From Deltaproteobacteria bacterium (lineage in GTDB: Bacteria; Myxococcota_A; UBA9042; PHBI01): a stretch of 64,000 nucleotides of DNA. Under the pieces are notes generated by a model. The model did not search any database and had not been told where the DNA came from. It saw only the letters and a list, made by a program, of their open reading frames with translations. Within the stretch, counting starts at the first letter, position 1. Each line of letters starts with the position of its first letter. Below, one piece after another: positions 17,819 through 28,758 of this stretch. The stretch covers positions 1-64,000 of the forward strand of contig WYBB01000005.1 of NCBI GenBank assembly GCA_011526585.1, given 5' to 3'. Position numbers and translations under genes: made by a program.

Positions 17819-18976
17819 TCAGCGCGGAACGCGTCGTTCTCGCGCATAGGCGTGCTCGAGTCGCGCGATCGTCGTGCCCCACCCGAATGCCGCGGCCAAG
17901 GTTCTCGCGCCGGCTGCCCATCTGTCGTCGCCATCGGTCCGCAGCGTCATGATGGCATCGGCGAGCTCAGCCGCGGTGCCCGGCACGACCAGTCCCGCAG
18001 CATGTTCCTGCACGGCCGCAGCGAGACCGACGCCATCGGAGACGATGAGCGGGAGTCCGTGCTGGGCGGCCTCGATGACCACGACGCCGAAGTTCTCGTC
18101 ATGGGACGGCAGCACGAAGGCCTCGGCGCCGGCGTACCAGTCGCTCTTGTCGACGCCGCGGGCCTCCCCCACGAGGTGCACCCGCTCGGTGAGCCCCCTC
18201 TCGCGGACCCGCGCCTCGACGACCGCGCGGTGGCCACGCTCGTCGGGGCCGACGATCACGAGGTCGAGCTCCGGGTGGCGGTCCGCGATCCGCGAGAACG
18301 CCTCGACCAGCAAGAGGAGGCCTTTCTTTTCGGCGATCCGAGAGAGGAACAGGAGGTAGGGGCGGGTGTGCAGGCGGCGACCGCTCGGCGCGGGCAGGGG
18401 CTCGACGCCCTGGGGCAGGACCGCGACGCGATCGTGGCGAGACGGTGGCAGGCGCCGCCTGACCGCCTCGGCCTCGTGCTCGGTCGAGGCCTGGATGAGC
18501 CCCGCGCCCTCGAGGTTGGCCTGCTCGACGAGGCGCATCCACAGGCGCTTCTGCGCGCCCTTGTGCGCGATCGAGTAGTCGTCGAGCATGCCGCAGGGCC
18601 GCAGCACGTAGGGCATGCCGCGCGCGCGAAAGATCGCCATCGCCTGCGTCACCGGCAGGGCGAAGACGCCGTGCACGTGCGCGACGTCGAAGCGTCGAAC
18701 CGCGCGCCAGACCGCGCGCGCGTGCGCGACGGAAGGGTAGGGGGGTCGCACCAGATCGGCGCGACAGAGCGTCATCGTCACCCGCTCGTCATAGCCGGCG
18801 CGCGCCTCGGCGAGGCTCACGCGCCGCCCGCTCACGCTGGCATCGCTCGTGATCACGTGCACGACATGGCCGCGCTCGACGAGGCGATTGCAGAGCTGCC
18901 GCAGGACCGTCGTCGGCCCGCCGCTCTCGGGCGCGACCCCCGGGATCACGTGCAGGATGCGCATCCGCCCGTTCAC
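17819..18976 (-). CDS. Family 4 (GT-B fold) glycosyltransferase
   Basis: The protein has 385 residues. The N-terminus MRILHVIPGVAPESGGPTTVL is a textbook GT4 opening. The C-terminal half has PQGVEPLP, LFLSRIAEKKGL and HDENFGVVVIEAAQHGLPLIVSDGVG (the EX7E motif). GTG 18976 overlaps the stop of the PIN-domain gene; ATG 18964, four codons later, may be the real start. The operon-like overlap with a toxin-antitoxin pair upstream is unusual and would couple its expression to that promoter. Confidence 0.87.
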   Translation of the reverse strand: MNGRMRILHVIPGVAPESGGPTTVLRQLCNRLVERGHVVHVITSDASVSGRRVSLAEARAGYDERVTMTLCRADLVRPPYPSVAHARAVWRAVRRFDVAHVHGVFALPVTQAMAIFRARGMPYVLRPCGMLDDYSIAHKGAQKRLWMRLVEQANLEGAGLIQASTEHEAEAVRRRLPPSRHDRVAVLPQGVEPLPAPSGRRLHTRPYLLFLSRIAEKKGLLLLVEAFSRIADRHPELDLVIVGPDERGHRAVVEARVRERGLTERVHLVGEARGVDKSDWYAGAEAFVLPSHDENFGVVVIEAAQHGLPLIVSDGVGLAAAVQEHAAGLVVPGTAAELADAIMTLRTDGDDRWAAGARTLAAAFGWGTTIARLEHAYARERRVPR

Positions 18977-19416
18977 GACGATCCGCCACGGCCGCTCGCC
19001 GTGATCGCGCCCAGCGCCTCGCTCGGTGAGAGCACCGTCCGCCGCGATGCCCGAAACCCGCTCGCGTCGCGGGTGATGATCGCGTCCGCGTCGACGTGCT
19101 CCGCCGCCGCATCGATGACGGCATCTTCGAAGTCGTCGAAGCGCCGCTCGATGGCAGCCCGGAGCACGCCCTCGGTGATCGGCGCGACCGCGAAGAGCGC
19201 GAGCAAGTCCTCGACGGCTCCGTCCGCGGCACGCGCACCCAGATGCTTCGTCGCCAGATAGTGCACCGTCGTGACCGAGGTCGCGCTGACATATGCGGTG
19301 AGCACGCCTTCGGCGACGAGGCTCGCCAACGCGGCTGCCTCCTGGTCGAACGGTTCCCGAGCGAGCAACAGATCCAGGATGACGTTCGTGTCGAAGACGA
19401 CACGCGACACCCTCAC
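18973..19416 (-). CDS. PIN-domain toxin (VapC-like ribonuclease)
   Basis: The 147-residue protein has the acidic PIN active-site residues in order: VFDTNVILDLLL at the N-terminus, FEDAVIDAAA near 95-105 and ADAIITRDASGF near 109-120. It is closest in pattern to the PIN_3 group. VapC toxins cleave RNA and are neutralised by the partner encoded just upstream; its GTG overlaps the antitoxin stop (GTGA at 19413-19416). The acidic set looks complete, so it is probably active. Confidence 0.85.
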   Translation of the reverse strand: MRVSRVVFDTNVILDLLLAREPFDQEAAALASLVAEGVLTAYVSATSVTTVHYLATKHLGARAADGAVEDLLALFAVAPITEGVLRAAIERRFDDFEDAVIDAAAEHVDADAIITRDASGFRASRRTVLSPSEALGAITASGRGGSS

Positions 19417-19667
19417 CGACCGGCTCCCCCGTACCTGGTTTCGAGGTGGGCGCGGTAGTCCCGCTCGTCGACGTCAGCTCCCGCCAGGCGACCGTGCAAC
19501 GAGCGAACTGCGGCCGGCACGCTCACCTCCTCCGCGGCCACCTCCCTTCCGAGCAACGCGAAGTACGCCGCGACCAGCTCGGACACGGACCGACCCGTCG
19601 AACGGGCATACGCCTTCGCTTGCTCGATGAGCTCGGAATCCAGACGCAGGGTGAGCTTGGACTGCAT
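19413..19667 (-). CDS. Antitoxin of the PIN toxin (DUF6364-like, ribbon-helix-helix type)
   Basis: The 84-residue protein begins MQSKLTLRLDSELIEQAKAY and continues with TGRSVSELVAAYFALL, the short beta strand plus two helices of RHH-like antitoxins. The C-terminal part would wrap the toxin. The ATG at 19667 follows an AAGGGTG ribosome site. It probably represses its own promoter, which must lie in the roughly 100 bases upstream. Confidence 0.82.
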   Translation of the reverse strand: MQSKLTLRLDSELIEQAKAYARSTGRSVSELVAAYFALLGREVAAEEVSVPAAVRSLHGRLAGADVDERDYRAHLETRYGGAGR

Positions 19668-19730
19668 GACGTACACCCTTACACCCCACTGTACGTCACG
19701 CAAGTCTCGGGCATCGCCGCCCGCTCCAAG

Positions 19731-20780
19731 CTACTCCCCGTCAGGAGCCGGCGCGGCGTCGACATCGGCCGGCACCGGCTCGGCCCCTGGCGGCACCGCA
19801 CACCCCGCCGCCGCCGCGGCCCGCCGCACACGCCCCTGCACGACCTCGTTGTCGCCGAAGCGCTCGTCGAGCTCGACGAAGCTGCCTGCGCCTTCGAGCC
19901 CCTCCTCCCGCTCGATCGCCTGCAGGACCGCGACGACCTTGTCGGCCGGCCACGGCCGCGGCCCCGCCTGACACATGAGCCGCGACGCCACCACGATATA
20001 GAAGCTCCCCTCCAGCAGGCGCGCCGTCTCGGCGTCCCCCTCCGACAGCCGCGCCGCGATCGCCGCGCGCTCGAACGCGCGCTTGTAGTTGCCCTCGGCC
20101 CACGCCAGCGCCGCCAGCGTGCGCTGCGCCCGGAAGTGCTGCGGGTAGCGCTCGATGATCGCGGCGAGCTGCTCGCGCGCCGGCCCGAGCTCCTTCATCG
20201 CCAGGAACGTCGTCGCCAGCAGATAGCGCGCCTCGAAGTCGTCCGGGTCCGCCTCCACCAGCTTCACCAGCTCGTTCTTGGCCAGCTCGTGCTGGCCCTT
20301 GTCGGCGGCGATCCCCGCCAGGTTGAAGCGCGCCGCCCGCGAGCCCGGATCGAGCTCGAGCGCCCGCTTCAGCGCCGCCTCCGCCGCCGCGTAGCCGCCG
20401 ATCATGCGCTCGGCCGCGCCGACCGCCACCCACGCCGCCGCGCTGTCGGGCGCCTTGTCGACCGCCACCTTGGCCGCCTTCAACGCCTCCTTCGCGTCGC
20501 CCGCCACCTGGTACGCCGTGGCGATCACCACCCAGCCCTCGGCGTCGAGCCGATGATCGTCCATCAGCTCGCGCGCCGCCTTCACCGCCGCGCCGACCTC
20601 GTTGTCCTTCAAGAGCCGCCGGATCGCCTCGACGGTTTCATCGTAGGTCGGGTCGCGCCCCCGCGGCTCCGACACCGCGCCGGCCCCCGACCCACGCTTG
20701 GGCGGCGGCGCGCGCTCGGCCTTCTCGCCGCACCCGCCGACGACCAACGCCACCCACGAAACCAACCCCAACCACTTCAT
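19731..20780 (-). CDS. TPR-repeat lipoprotein
   Basis: The 349-residue protein has a lipoprotein signal ending VALVVGGC (Cys about 17). A short disordered linker is followed by tandem tetratricopeptide repeats, for example AAAEAALKRALELDPGSRAARFNLAG and the unit after it with DPDDFEARYLLA. The C-terminal 100 residues are helical with two Cys. It is probably an outer-membrane-attached scaffold; no partner can be named. ATG 20780 gives the best signal peptide; GTG 20792 is upstream in frame. Confidence 0.8.
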   Translation of the reverse strand: MKWLGLVSWVALVVGGCGEKAERAPPPKRGSGAGAVSEPRGRDPTYDETVEAIRRLLKDNEVGAAVKAARELMDDHRLDAEGWVVIATAYQVAGDAKEALKAAKVAVDKAPDSAAAWVAVGAAERMIGGYAAAEAALKRALELDPGSRAARFNLAGIAADKGQHELAKNELVKLVEADPDDFEARYLLATTFLAMKELGPAREQLAAIIERYPQHFRAQRTLAALAWAEGNYKRAFERAAIAARLSEGDAETARLLEGSFYIVVASRLMCQAGPRPWPADKVVAVLQAIEREEGLEGAGSFVELDERFGDNEVVQGRVRRAAAAAGCAVPPGAEPVPADVDAAPAPDGE

Positions 20781-20829
20781 AGTCACCCACACGTGATGTG
20801 CTCGCCGTGATCGGCTCGAACCCCGAGCC

Positions 20830-20846
20830 GCGGTATTTCATACCGC
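20830..20846. promoter_or_regulatory. Perfect short inverted repeat in an intergenic gap
   Basis: GCGGTAT (20830-20836) and ATACCGC (20840-20846) form a perfect 7-bp inverted repeat around TTC. It lies between two minus-strand lipoprotein genes, about 50-66 bases upstream of the ATG at 20780. It could be an operator for the TPR lipoprotein gene or a weak terminator of the gene upstream; there is no T tract. Confidence 0.35.
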
Positions 20847-20860
20847 CGGGCTGCGACAGC

Positions 20861-21352
20861 TCAGGGGCGACGTTCGAGCGCCGCCGCGAACCAGCGAGCC
20901 TCACAGCCGATCTCCGCCCCTTCCACAGCACCCTCGAGCGTGTACGCCCAGGTCCCTTCGACGCGATCGGCGCTCATGCCCGATGCGCGAAAGCATATCC
21001 CGTCCGAGGCTTGGGCTGTCGGATCCGGCAGCAGCATCAACAGATCGTCGCGCACGACCCAGCGGTAGGTCTCGTAGACCAGGCCCGCCGCGAGCGTGTA
21101 CTTGCCATCCGCGTCCAGGGTGATCTCGACCCGCACGGACGACGGGGTACCGTCGTCGGCCTCCCCGAGCCACGTACCGATCAGCGCCTTCTCGAGCGCC
21201 GCCCCGCGCGGTGGCGCTTCGAGCTCGGGCGCGGTGGGTCCGCTCGACGCGCAGCCGATCGCGGCGACAACGAAGAGGCTCAGAGCGCCCCAGCTGATTA
21301 CTGCGACCCGCGAATGGGTGCTCGGCGCGAAGTCGGGGTGCACAAGAGTCAT
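20861..21352 (-). CDS. Hypothetical lipoprotein
   Basis: This is a 163-residue protein with a lipobox (FVVAAIGC) after a somewhat long N-region. The mature part contains KALIGTWLGE, VRVEITLDADGKYTL and VEGTWAYTLEG. This pattern of short strands (GTW...DGKY...EGTW) is typical of small lipocalin-like or META-like beta-barrel domains in exported bacterial proteins, but I cannot name the family. A strong GGGAGGT site precedes ATG 21352. It is transcribed in the same direction as the Cys-rich lipoprotein upstream, with 74 bases between them. Confidence 0.72.
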   Translation of the reverse strand: MTLVHPDFAPSTHSRVAVISWGALSLFVVAAIGCASSGPTAPELEAPPRGAALEKALIGTWLGEADDGTPSSVRVEITLDADGKYTLAAGLVYETYRWVVRDDLLMLLPDPTAQASDGICFRASGMSADRVEGTWAYTLEGAVEGAEIGCEARWFAAALERRP

Positions 21353-21426
21353 CGTGGGACCTCCCGAGGCCGGGAGGCTCGCACACCCGGGGAAGGATGC
21401 ATAGCCGACTGAAGTTGCCGCCCTCG

Positions 21427-24291
21427 TCACTCACACGTGATGCGCTGCCCGAAGACCTGCTCGAACCCCTGCACCTTCGCCAGCCACACCAGCACGAAGT
21501 CGTTGCCGTCATGCAGTACCGACACGCCGCCCACCGTCTCGCCGCCGGCGACGATCGCCGGCTCCAGCACCGGCTCACCGGCTTGATCACGCGCGAAGAA
21601 CCACAGGTTGTTGCCGCCGTCGCGCGTGACCACACCGACCTGCGTCACCGCGCCGGGGCGCTCGGCGCTGCGTCCGATCCCGATCGGGGTGTGCGCGCCA
21701 CTCATCACCTCGGCCTCGTAGAAGACGCTACCGTTCTGGGTCGCGCGCCGATACTGCACCGTCGTGGCACCGGCCGCCACGCACGCCGTCGCCAGGAGCT
21801 CGCCGTCCTCGCCCAGCGCGCAGGTGCCCGCGTGCCCGTCGTCCAGCCACGCGGCCGTCTGACCCGAGCCGGGCACGCTCGTGTCGATCGTCACGAGCGA
21901 GGTCGGCACGAACTGCCCTGTTCCGGCGAGCCCGGTGACGAGATCCCCGACCCGCACCAGGTCCGTCGGCGTCACGACCCCCTCGCACGGCGCCCCATGG
22001 GCGATGCTCAGGTTGCCGGTCGCCGCGAGCTGCAGCCACCCTGACGAATACGAGAAGACGTTGGACTCATTGACGTAATAGACCGCGCGCGCGCTGAAGA
22101 GCACCCCGTCGCCGTTGACGATCGCGCCGTACGGCACCGGCACGTGCGTGTAGGTGACGCCATTGATCACGCAGCCGTAGGCCGCATGGCTCGTGAGCTC
22201 GCCGACCACGCTGCCGTCGAGCCCGATCCAGCCGGCCTTGTTCTCGCTGATCCCCCCGCCCGCCACGGCCCACATCGCCCCGAGCGCATTCTTGGTCGGA
22301 TGATAGGCGACGTGGATCCGGGGCATGTTCTCGTTGACCCGCACCTGGCTCACCACCTTGACGGCGCCCTCGGCGATGAGCCCCCACGAGACCGGCAACA
22401 TCTCGAGCTGCTCGTAGAGCGCCGACTTGCCCGACCACACCAGCATCATCGCGTCGCCGGTCGACTCGGCGTCGAGGAAGCGCTTGTTCGACGCGTTCGC
22501 CGTCAGCTTCTTGGCCGGCGCCAGCGCCGGGCGGTGCACGCCGTTGCAGTTCCGGTCGCCGCCGCCGCACGGCTCGAGCGCGCCCGGGTGCACGTCGCCA
22601 TCCTGGTCGTCGCAGTCGCTGCCGCCGCACGCGATGTCGGCGTAGCCGTCGCCGTCGTCATCCGGGCAGCAGCCGTGGAACTTGATGCAGCGCTCGTCGC
22701 CGACGCACAGGTCGTCGTCGGCCGTGTAGATGCACGAGCCGTTGAGGCACTGGTTCGCCGTGCAACCGACCTTGTCATCGCAGTCGGAGTCGCGCTGGCA
22801 GCCGGTGATCACGCAGTCGACCACGCACGACTCCTGCCCGGCCGGCGGCGTCAGGCTCGCCGACTCCGCCCCGTCCTGGCACGCGCCGTCACCGCAGAAG
22901 CCGCAATCTCTCGGACAGTTGTCGCGATCCTCCAGCCCGTCGCAGGCCGCGTTGCCGCACGTCGCCAGGCAGTCGAACGAGCAGCCGAGACTGTCCTCGT
23001 CGCCTTCGCAGGTGCCGTCGCCGCAGACCGGATCGCAGTCGATCGCGCAGGTCTCGAAGACCTCGAGCCCGCCGCAGCGCCCGTTGCCGCAGACCTCGGC
23101 GCAGTCGCGCTCGCAGCTCGCCTCGCTCTCGTCCGGGTCGCAGATCCCGTTGCCGCACACGTTGGGCTCGACGCAGTCGCCGCGCGCGCACGAGAGCCCG
23201 AGCCCGGCGCAGTCGACGTCGTCGTAGGCCGTGCCGTTGGCGTTGCACACGCGCAGGATCTTGCCGAGGCACTCCTTCTTGCTCGGCACGCAGATCCCGC
23301 AGTCCTGCGGGCAGCTCTCGATCTCGCCCGCCCCGCACGTGCCATCGCCGCAGACCACGCAGTCGCGCGGGCAGCTCACCTCCTCGTTGTTGTCGCAGCG
23401 GCCGTTGCCGCAGACCGCCTGGCAGTCCTGGGAGCACGCCTCCTCGCCCGCCTCGCACACCCCGTTGCCACACACGTTCGCCGGTCGGCACTGCCCGCCG
23501 CTGCAGACCTCGCCGCTCGCCGCGCAGTCGGTGCGCGCCTCGCTCTCGCCGTCGGCCGCGCACACGACCAGCACCGCCCCGTCGCAGCGCCGGCTCGCCG
23601 GGTCGCACACGCGCGCGCAGTCCGCCGCGCAGCTCGCGTCCTCGCCCGCCTCGCACAGGCCGTTGCCGCAAACGTTCGGCGCCACGCACTGCCCGTCGGC
23701 GCAGACCTGGCCGACCGTCGCGCAGTCGACCTCGGCCGTGGTGTGTCCGTCGGCCGCGCACACCGACACGCGCGTGCCGATGCAGCTCCGCGCGTTGGGC
23801 ACACACGTCGCCGCGCAGTCCTGCGGGCAGGTCTCGGGGCTCTCGTCGCCGGTGCAGTCGCCGTCGCCGCAGGTCGAGCCGCCGCAGTCCTCGGCGCACG
23901 GGAAGCACCCTTCCTCGCCCGGCGCGCAGCCCGGTCGCTCGGTGCCCTCGCAGCGCCCGTCGCCGCAGCTCTGATCCTGGCACTCGGCGCAGACGATCGC
24001 CTCCTTCGTCAAGGTCGCCACGCCGCAGGTGCACGGGACTTCGAACTGGCACAGGAACTCGCAGGTCCCGTTGGCGCCGCACTGCCCCGAGACCGCCATG
24101 CCGTCGCCGATGGTCTGCCCCTCGAAGGTACCGCCGCAGCTCGTCGATGCCGCCGCCCCGAGCACCGGGTTCGAGCCGGCCGGGCACTGCCCGACCAGAT
24201 CGGCGGCGACGCACTGCTCACCGACCTTGGTGGCGTCGCAGGCCGAACCACACACCACGACCATCGCCAACACACAGCCAACACGCAGCAT
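21427..24291 (-). CDS. Large Cys-rich lipoprotein with myxobacterial cysteine repeats and a MopE-type motif
   Basis: This is a 954-residue protein with a lipoprotein signal (VVVCGSAC). Residues about 100-480 are a series of some ten units of the form CGNGxCEAGE...CxxDC, the myxobacterial/DUF4215-like cysteine repeat, interspersed with longer variants (CDPASRRCDGAVLVVCAADG). Near 560-600 a MopE-type metal-binding motif appears (DDDGDGYAD...DCDDQDGDVHPGALEPC). The final 360 residues have WSGKSALYE and LVWLAKVQGFEQVFG-like strands suggesting a beta-propeller. It is probably a disulphide-rich outer-surface protein. ATG 24291 follows a GAGG site. Confidence 0.82.
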   Translation of the reverse strand: MLRVGCVLAMVVVCGSACDATKVGEQCVAADLVGQCPAGSNPVLGAAASTSCGGTFEGQTIGDGMAVSGQCGANGTCEFLCQFEVPCTCGVATLTKEAIVCAECQDQSCGDGRCEGTERPGCAPGEEGCFPCAEDCGGSTCGDGDCTGDESPETCPQDCAATCVPNARSCIGTRVSVCAADGHTTAEVDCATVGQVCADGQCVAPNVCGNGLCEAGEDASCAADCARVCDPASRRCDGAVLVVCAADGESEARTDCAASGEVCSGGQCRPANVCGNGVCEAGEEACSQDCQAVCGNGRCDNNEEVSCPRDCVVCGDGTCGAGEIESCPQDCGICVPSKKECLGKILRVCNANGTAYDDVDCAGLGLSCARGDCVEPNVCGNGICDPDESEASCERDCAEVCGNGRCGGLEVFETCAIDCDPVCGDGTCEGDEDSLGCSFDCLATCGNAACDGLEDRDNCPRDCGFCGDGACQDGAESASLTPPAGQESCVVDCVITGCQRDSDCDDKVGCTANQCLNGSCIYTADDDLCVGDERCIKFHGCCPDDDGDGYADIACGGSDCDDQDGDVHPGALEPCGGGDRNCNGVHRPALAPAKKLTANASNKRFLDAESTGDAMMLVWSGKSALYEQLEMLPVSWGLIAEGAVKVVSQVRVNENMPRIHVAYHPTKNALGAMWAVAGGGISENKAGWIGLDGSVVGELTSHAAYGCVINGVTYTHVPVPYGAIVNGDGVLFSARAVYYVNESNVFSYSSGWLQLAATGNLSIAHGAPCEGVVTPTDLVRVGDLVTGLAGTGQFVPTSLVTIDTSVPGSGQTAAWLDDGHAGTCALGEDGELLATACVAAGATTVQYRRATQNGSVFYEAEVMSGAHTPIGIGRSAERPGAVTQVGVVTRDGGNNLWFFARDQAGEPVLEPAIVAGGETVGGVSVLHDGNDFVLVWLAKVQGFEQVFGQRITCE

Positions 24292-24477
24292 CAGGGCCTC
24301 GATCTCGGGGAAGACATACGGACGGGGACGAGCGAGCCGGCGGCATTCAAAACGCTCCCGTGCTCGCGCGCGCCCCATCATGCCAGGGTCGGTCTTTCAG
24401 GCAACAATCGCGCCGACCATTACCGTCGCCGCGATGGTGATTGCTTTGTCGGCGGGGCGTTGGTACAGGCGCGCCCA

Positions 24478-26289
<1,812 letters not shown>

Positions 26290-26290
26290 C

Positions 26291-26361
26291 GGGCGGGCAC
26301 GAGGCCAGCCCCTACGGCGCGCCCCGGTGATCCTCTGTAGGGGCAACCCTCGTGGTCGCCC
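26291..26361. repeat. Inverted pair of the intergenic GC-rich repeat; possible terminator
   Basis: The left arm (26291-26315) is, on the minus strand, a copy of the window's GTAGGGGC...CTCGTG..CGCCC repeat. The right arm (26337-26361) is a plus-strand copy. The arms match at 20 of 25 positions, so the transcript can fold into a long hairpin with a 21-base loop. It starts two bases after the typA stop and ends six bases before the Uma2 gene stop, where a bidirectional terminator would be expected, but no T run follows. Confidence 0.65.
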
Positions 26362-26367
26362 TGCGCG

Positions 26368-26934
26368 TCATGGCTGAGGCATGACCTCGTCGATCACGAT
26401 CGCCAGCTCGGGGAAGGCGACGGGCCGCAAGGTCTCGCCCGGATGTACGATGCGCACGAGCTCGTAGCCCTCCGCGCCCGGGTTCAAGTGCTGGTGCACC
26501 ACCCGACGCGGCAGGTCGAAGACCCAGTACTCCTCGACGCCCGCGCGCGCATAGAGCAGCGGCTTGAGGGTGAGGTCGCGCCGCCGCGAGGTATCCGAGA
26601 CCTCGACCACCAGGCCGGCCGTCGTCGGGTGGGCCTGCCCGAAGTCCGGGCGCGGCTTGCACACCGCGAAGTCCGGCTCGGGCTCGCTGTATCGATCGGT
26701 CTCGATCGGGAGCTGCACACGCAGCTCGATCTCGTCGGCGAGGTGCCTGGCGAAGATCCGAGTGAGCTTCACGATCACCGTCGCGTGCGGCGCGTTCGGA
26801 GGCGAGATGCGATACACCACCCCGTCGAGGAGCTCGACGCGCTCGTCGGCGAAGGCGCCCAGATCGGCCAACTGGTTGTATTCTTTGACCGTAAGTCGCC
26901 GGATCGGCTCGTCTGGGAGCAGGGCCACGCTCAT
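26368..26934 (-). CDS. Uma2-family endonuclease (DUF820, PD-(D/E)XK fold)
   Basis: This is a 188-residue protein. The pattern RLTVKEYNQL, RVELLDGVVYRIS, EPEPDFAVCKP, LVVEVSDTS and LKPLLYARAGVEEYWVFDL is diagnostic of the Uma2/DUF820 group. The nuclease-like acidic residues are PDFAV and VVEVSD. The biological role is not established; family members are often multicopy in cyanobacteria, Chloroflexi and myxobacteria. It converges on typA across the inverted repeat and diverges from the alpha/beta hydrolase gene. Confidence 0.85.
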   Translation of the reverse strand: MSVALLPDEPIRRLTVKEYNQLADLGAFADERVELLDGVVYRISPPNAPHATVIVKLTRIFARHLADEIELRVQLPIETDRYSEPEPDFAVCKPRPDFGQAHPTTAGLVVEVSDTSRRRDLTLKPLLYARAGVEEYWVFDLPRRVVHQHLNPGAEGYELVRIVHPGETLRPVAFPELAIVIDEVMPQP

Positions 26935-27038
26935 GATCGAGAGTGTAGCGCTGCGCTCGAGCCGGCGGAAGCTCCGGTTGCAGCGTCGCCCGCGTGCCCC
27001 TTGAACCGAGGGCCAGCCGCGCGCACACTCGCGCGCGT

Positions 27039-27902
27039 ATGGGCTGGCATCCGCGGTCGCGCATCTTCGACGTCGTCATCGACGGCAAGCCCGAGCGCTG
27101 CCACGCCGTCGACCTCGGGCCGCGCGACGGGCCGGCGCTGGTCCTGCTGCACGGGATCGCCGTCTCCTCGTGGGCGTGGCGAAAGAACCTCGAGCCGCTC
27201 GCCGCGCGCGGCCTGCGCGTGATCGCCATCTGCCACAAGGGCCACGGCTGGAGCGGGCGCGGCAACGGCCAGCACGACCTGACGACGCTGTCGCGCTTCG
27301 TGCTCGGCGCGCTCGATCACCTCGGCGTCGAGCGCGCGACCTTCGTCGGCAACTCGCTCGGCGGCGCCGTCTCGCTCTGGACCGCGCTGCACGAGGCCAC
27401 GCGCGTCGAGCGCCTCGTGCTCATCAACCCGGCCAGCCACCTCTCGCAGCTTCCCTGGCCGGCGATCGGACTCATCGGCGCGATGGCGCCGGTCTATCGC
27501 GCGCTCTTCGGGCCGACGTTGCTCAGGATCCCACTCGCCACCATCGCCTATCGTGGCCTCCCGATCGACCGCGACTACATGGCCGGCTTCTGGGCCCCGT
27601 TCAAGGCGTCCGGCTCGCTGCGCACGCTCGCCGCCACCGCGCGTGCGCTGCCGCCGGCCATCGCCACGCTCGATCGGCGCCTCGCCGAGGTCCGCCACCC
27701 GACCCTGGTGATCTGGGGCGAGGCCGACGCGCTCTTGCCGGTGCAGGGCGCACATCGCCTCGTGCGCCAGATCCCGCACGCGCGCCTCGTGGTCCTGCCG
27801 GGCGTCGGCCACTGCCCGCACGAGGAAAACCCCGAGCGCACCAACCACCTCATCGCCGACGCGGTGCTCGGTCTCCGTCAGGCCGCCGTCGCGACGACGT
27901 AG
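27039..27902 (+). CDS. Alpha/beta hydrolase
   Basis: This is a 287-residue protein. The oxyanion region is LVLLHGIAVSSWAW, the nucleophile elbow GNSLGGAVSL, the acid lies in LVIWGEADALLP, and the catalytic His in GVGHCPHEENP. The layout fits the haloalkane-dehalogenase/MhpC-like group of hydrolases; substrate unknown. The last 25 bases overlap the convergent methyltransferase gene. Confidence 0.85.
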   Translation: MGWHPRSRIFDVVIDGKPERCHAVDLGPRDGPALVLLHGIAVSSWAWRKNLEPLAARGLRVIAICHKGHGWSGRGNGQHDLTTLSRFVLGALDHLGVERATFVGNSLGGAVSLWTALHEATRVERLVLINPASHLSQLPWPAIGLIGAMAPVYRALFGPTLLRIPLATIAYRGLPIDRDYMAGFWAPFKASGSLRTLAATARALPPAIATLDRRLAEVRHPTLVIWGEADALLPVQGAHRLVRQIPHARLVVLPGVGHCPHEENPERTNHLIADAVLGLRQAAVATT

Positions 27903-28741
27903 GCCGTCCACTGTGGCTTGTCGGCGAGCGCGTCGACCGGCCCGAGGAAGACCCCGTCGTCACCGAGCGCCGGATCGTAGGTGTGGCGCCACGGGCGCGC
28001 ATCGTCGAAGCCCGCATCGCGAAAGGCTTCGCAGAGCTCGGCCAGCCCCCACAGGCGAAACCGATAGGCGAAGGCGTCGCGCACCACGCGCGACGCTCCG
28101 CCCTCTGGATCGTCGAGCTCGAAGTGGATGCGGCAGTCGAGCACGTCCGTCACCGCGTCGTACGAGCGGTGCTCCCAGACGTAGTCGAAGGGCGCGATCG
28201 GCGCCTCGCACGCCAGGCGCGGCGCCGGCTCGACGCGGCGGCGATCGATCGATGCGGTCTGGGCCCCGGGCCCGCCGAAGGTGTTGACGACCATGACGCC
28301 GTCGGGGGCGAGGCAGCGGCGCGCATGCGCGAGGTAGCGCACCAGCGCGCGGCGCTCGGTGAAATAGCAGATGCTGAAGTTGAGGACCGAGATGATGTCG
28401 GCGGCCGCCACGCGCGGCGGGGCGACGTCCATCACGTCGGCGTGCACGAGCGCGAGGCGCTCGGCGTCCGCGCCGAGCAAACGGCGCGCCCGTCGGCCGG
28501 CCCACGCGACCGTCGCCTCGTCGCGGTCGACCGCGATCGCGCGGCGCCCTTCGCCGAGCGCGAGCCAGGCGACCGACTCGGCCGAGGTGCCGGCGAAGTC
28601 CTCCCGCAGCACGGCGGCCTCGCGCCCGTCGCGCAAAGTCTCATAGATCACCTGCAGGACCGTCGCGTGGGTCTCCGGGTCCTGGACGGCCCAGCGGTAG
28701 AGCTCGAGGACGTCGATCGCGTCGCTGGCCGGGTGGTTCAT
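27878..28741 (-). CDS. Class I SAM-dependent methyltransferase
   Basis: This is a 287-residue protein. Its motif I region is altered: LREDFAGTSAESVAWL stands where a GxGxG loop would be, followed by AIAVDRDEATVAWA and ISVLNFSICYF. This DFxGT layout is known in a group of uncharacterised class I methyltransferases in which the glycine-rich loop is replaced. The strand order and C-terminal GGASRVVRDAFAYRFRLW otherwise fit. The substrate is unknown. The upstream leader holds a dense G/C-tract (28759-28798). It overlaps the convergent hydrolase gene by 25 bases. Confidence 0.8.
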   Translation of the reverse strand: MNHPASDAIDVLELYRWAVQDPETHATVLQVIYETLRDGREAAVLREDFAGTSAESVAWLALGEGRRAIAVDRDEATVAWAGRRARRLLGADAERLALVHADVMDVAPPRVAAADIISVLNFSICYFTERRALVRYLAHARRCLAPDGVMVVNTFGGPGAQTASIDRRRVEPAPRLACEAPIAPFDYVWEHRSYDAVTDVLDCRIHFELDDPEGGASRVVRDAFAYRFRLWGLAELCEAFRDAGFDDARPWRHTYDPALGDDGVFLGPVDALADKPQWTAYVVATAA

Positions 28742-28758
28742 CGCGGTCTGCTCGCTCA

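Noticed and set aside
22144-24477. Long open plus-strand frame running into typA without a stop
   Set aside because: It is antisense to the Cys-rich lipoprotein gene, is Arg/Ala/Val/Leu-biased without motifs, and TypA homology begins only at 24478. High GC content keeps such frames open.
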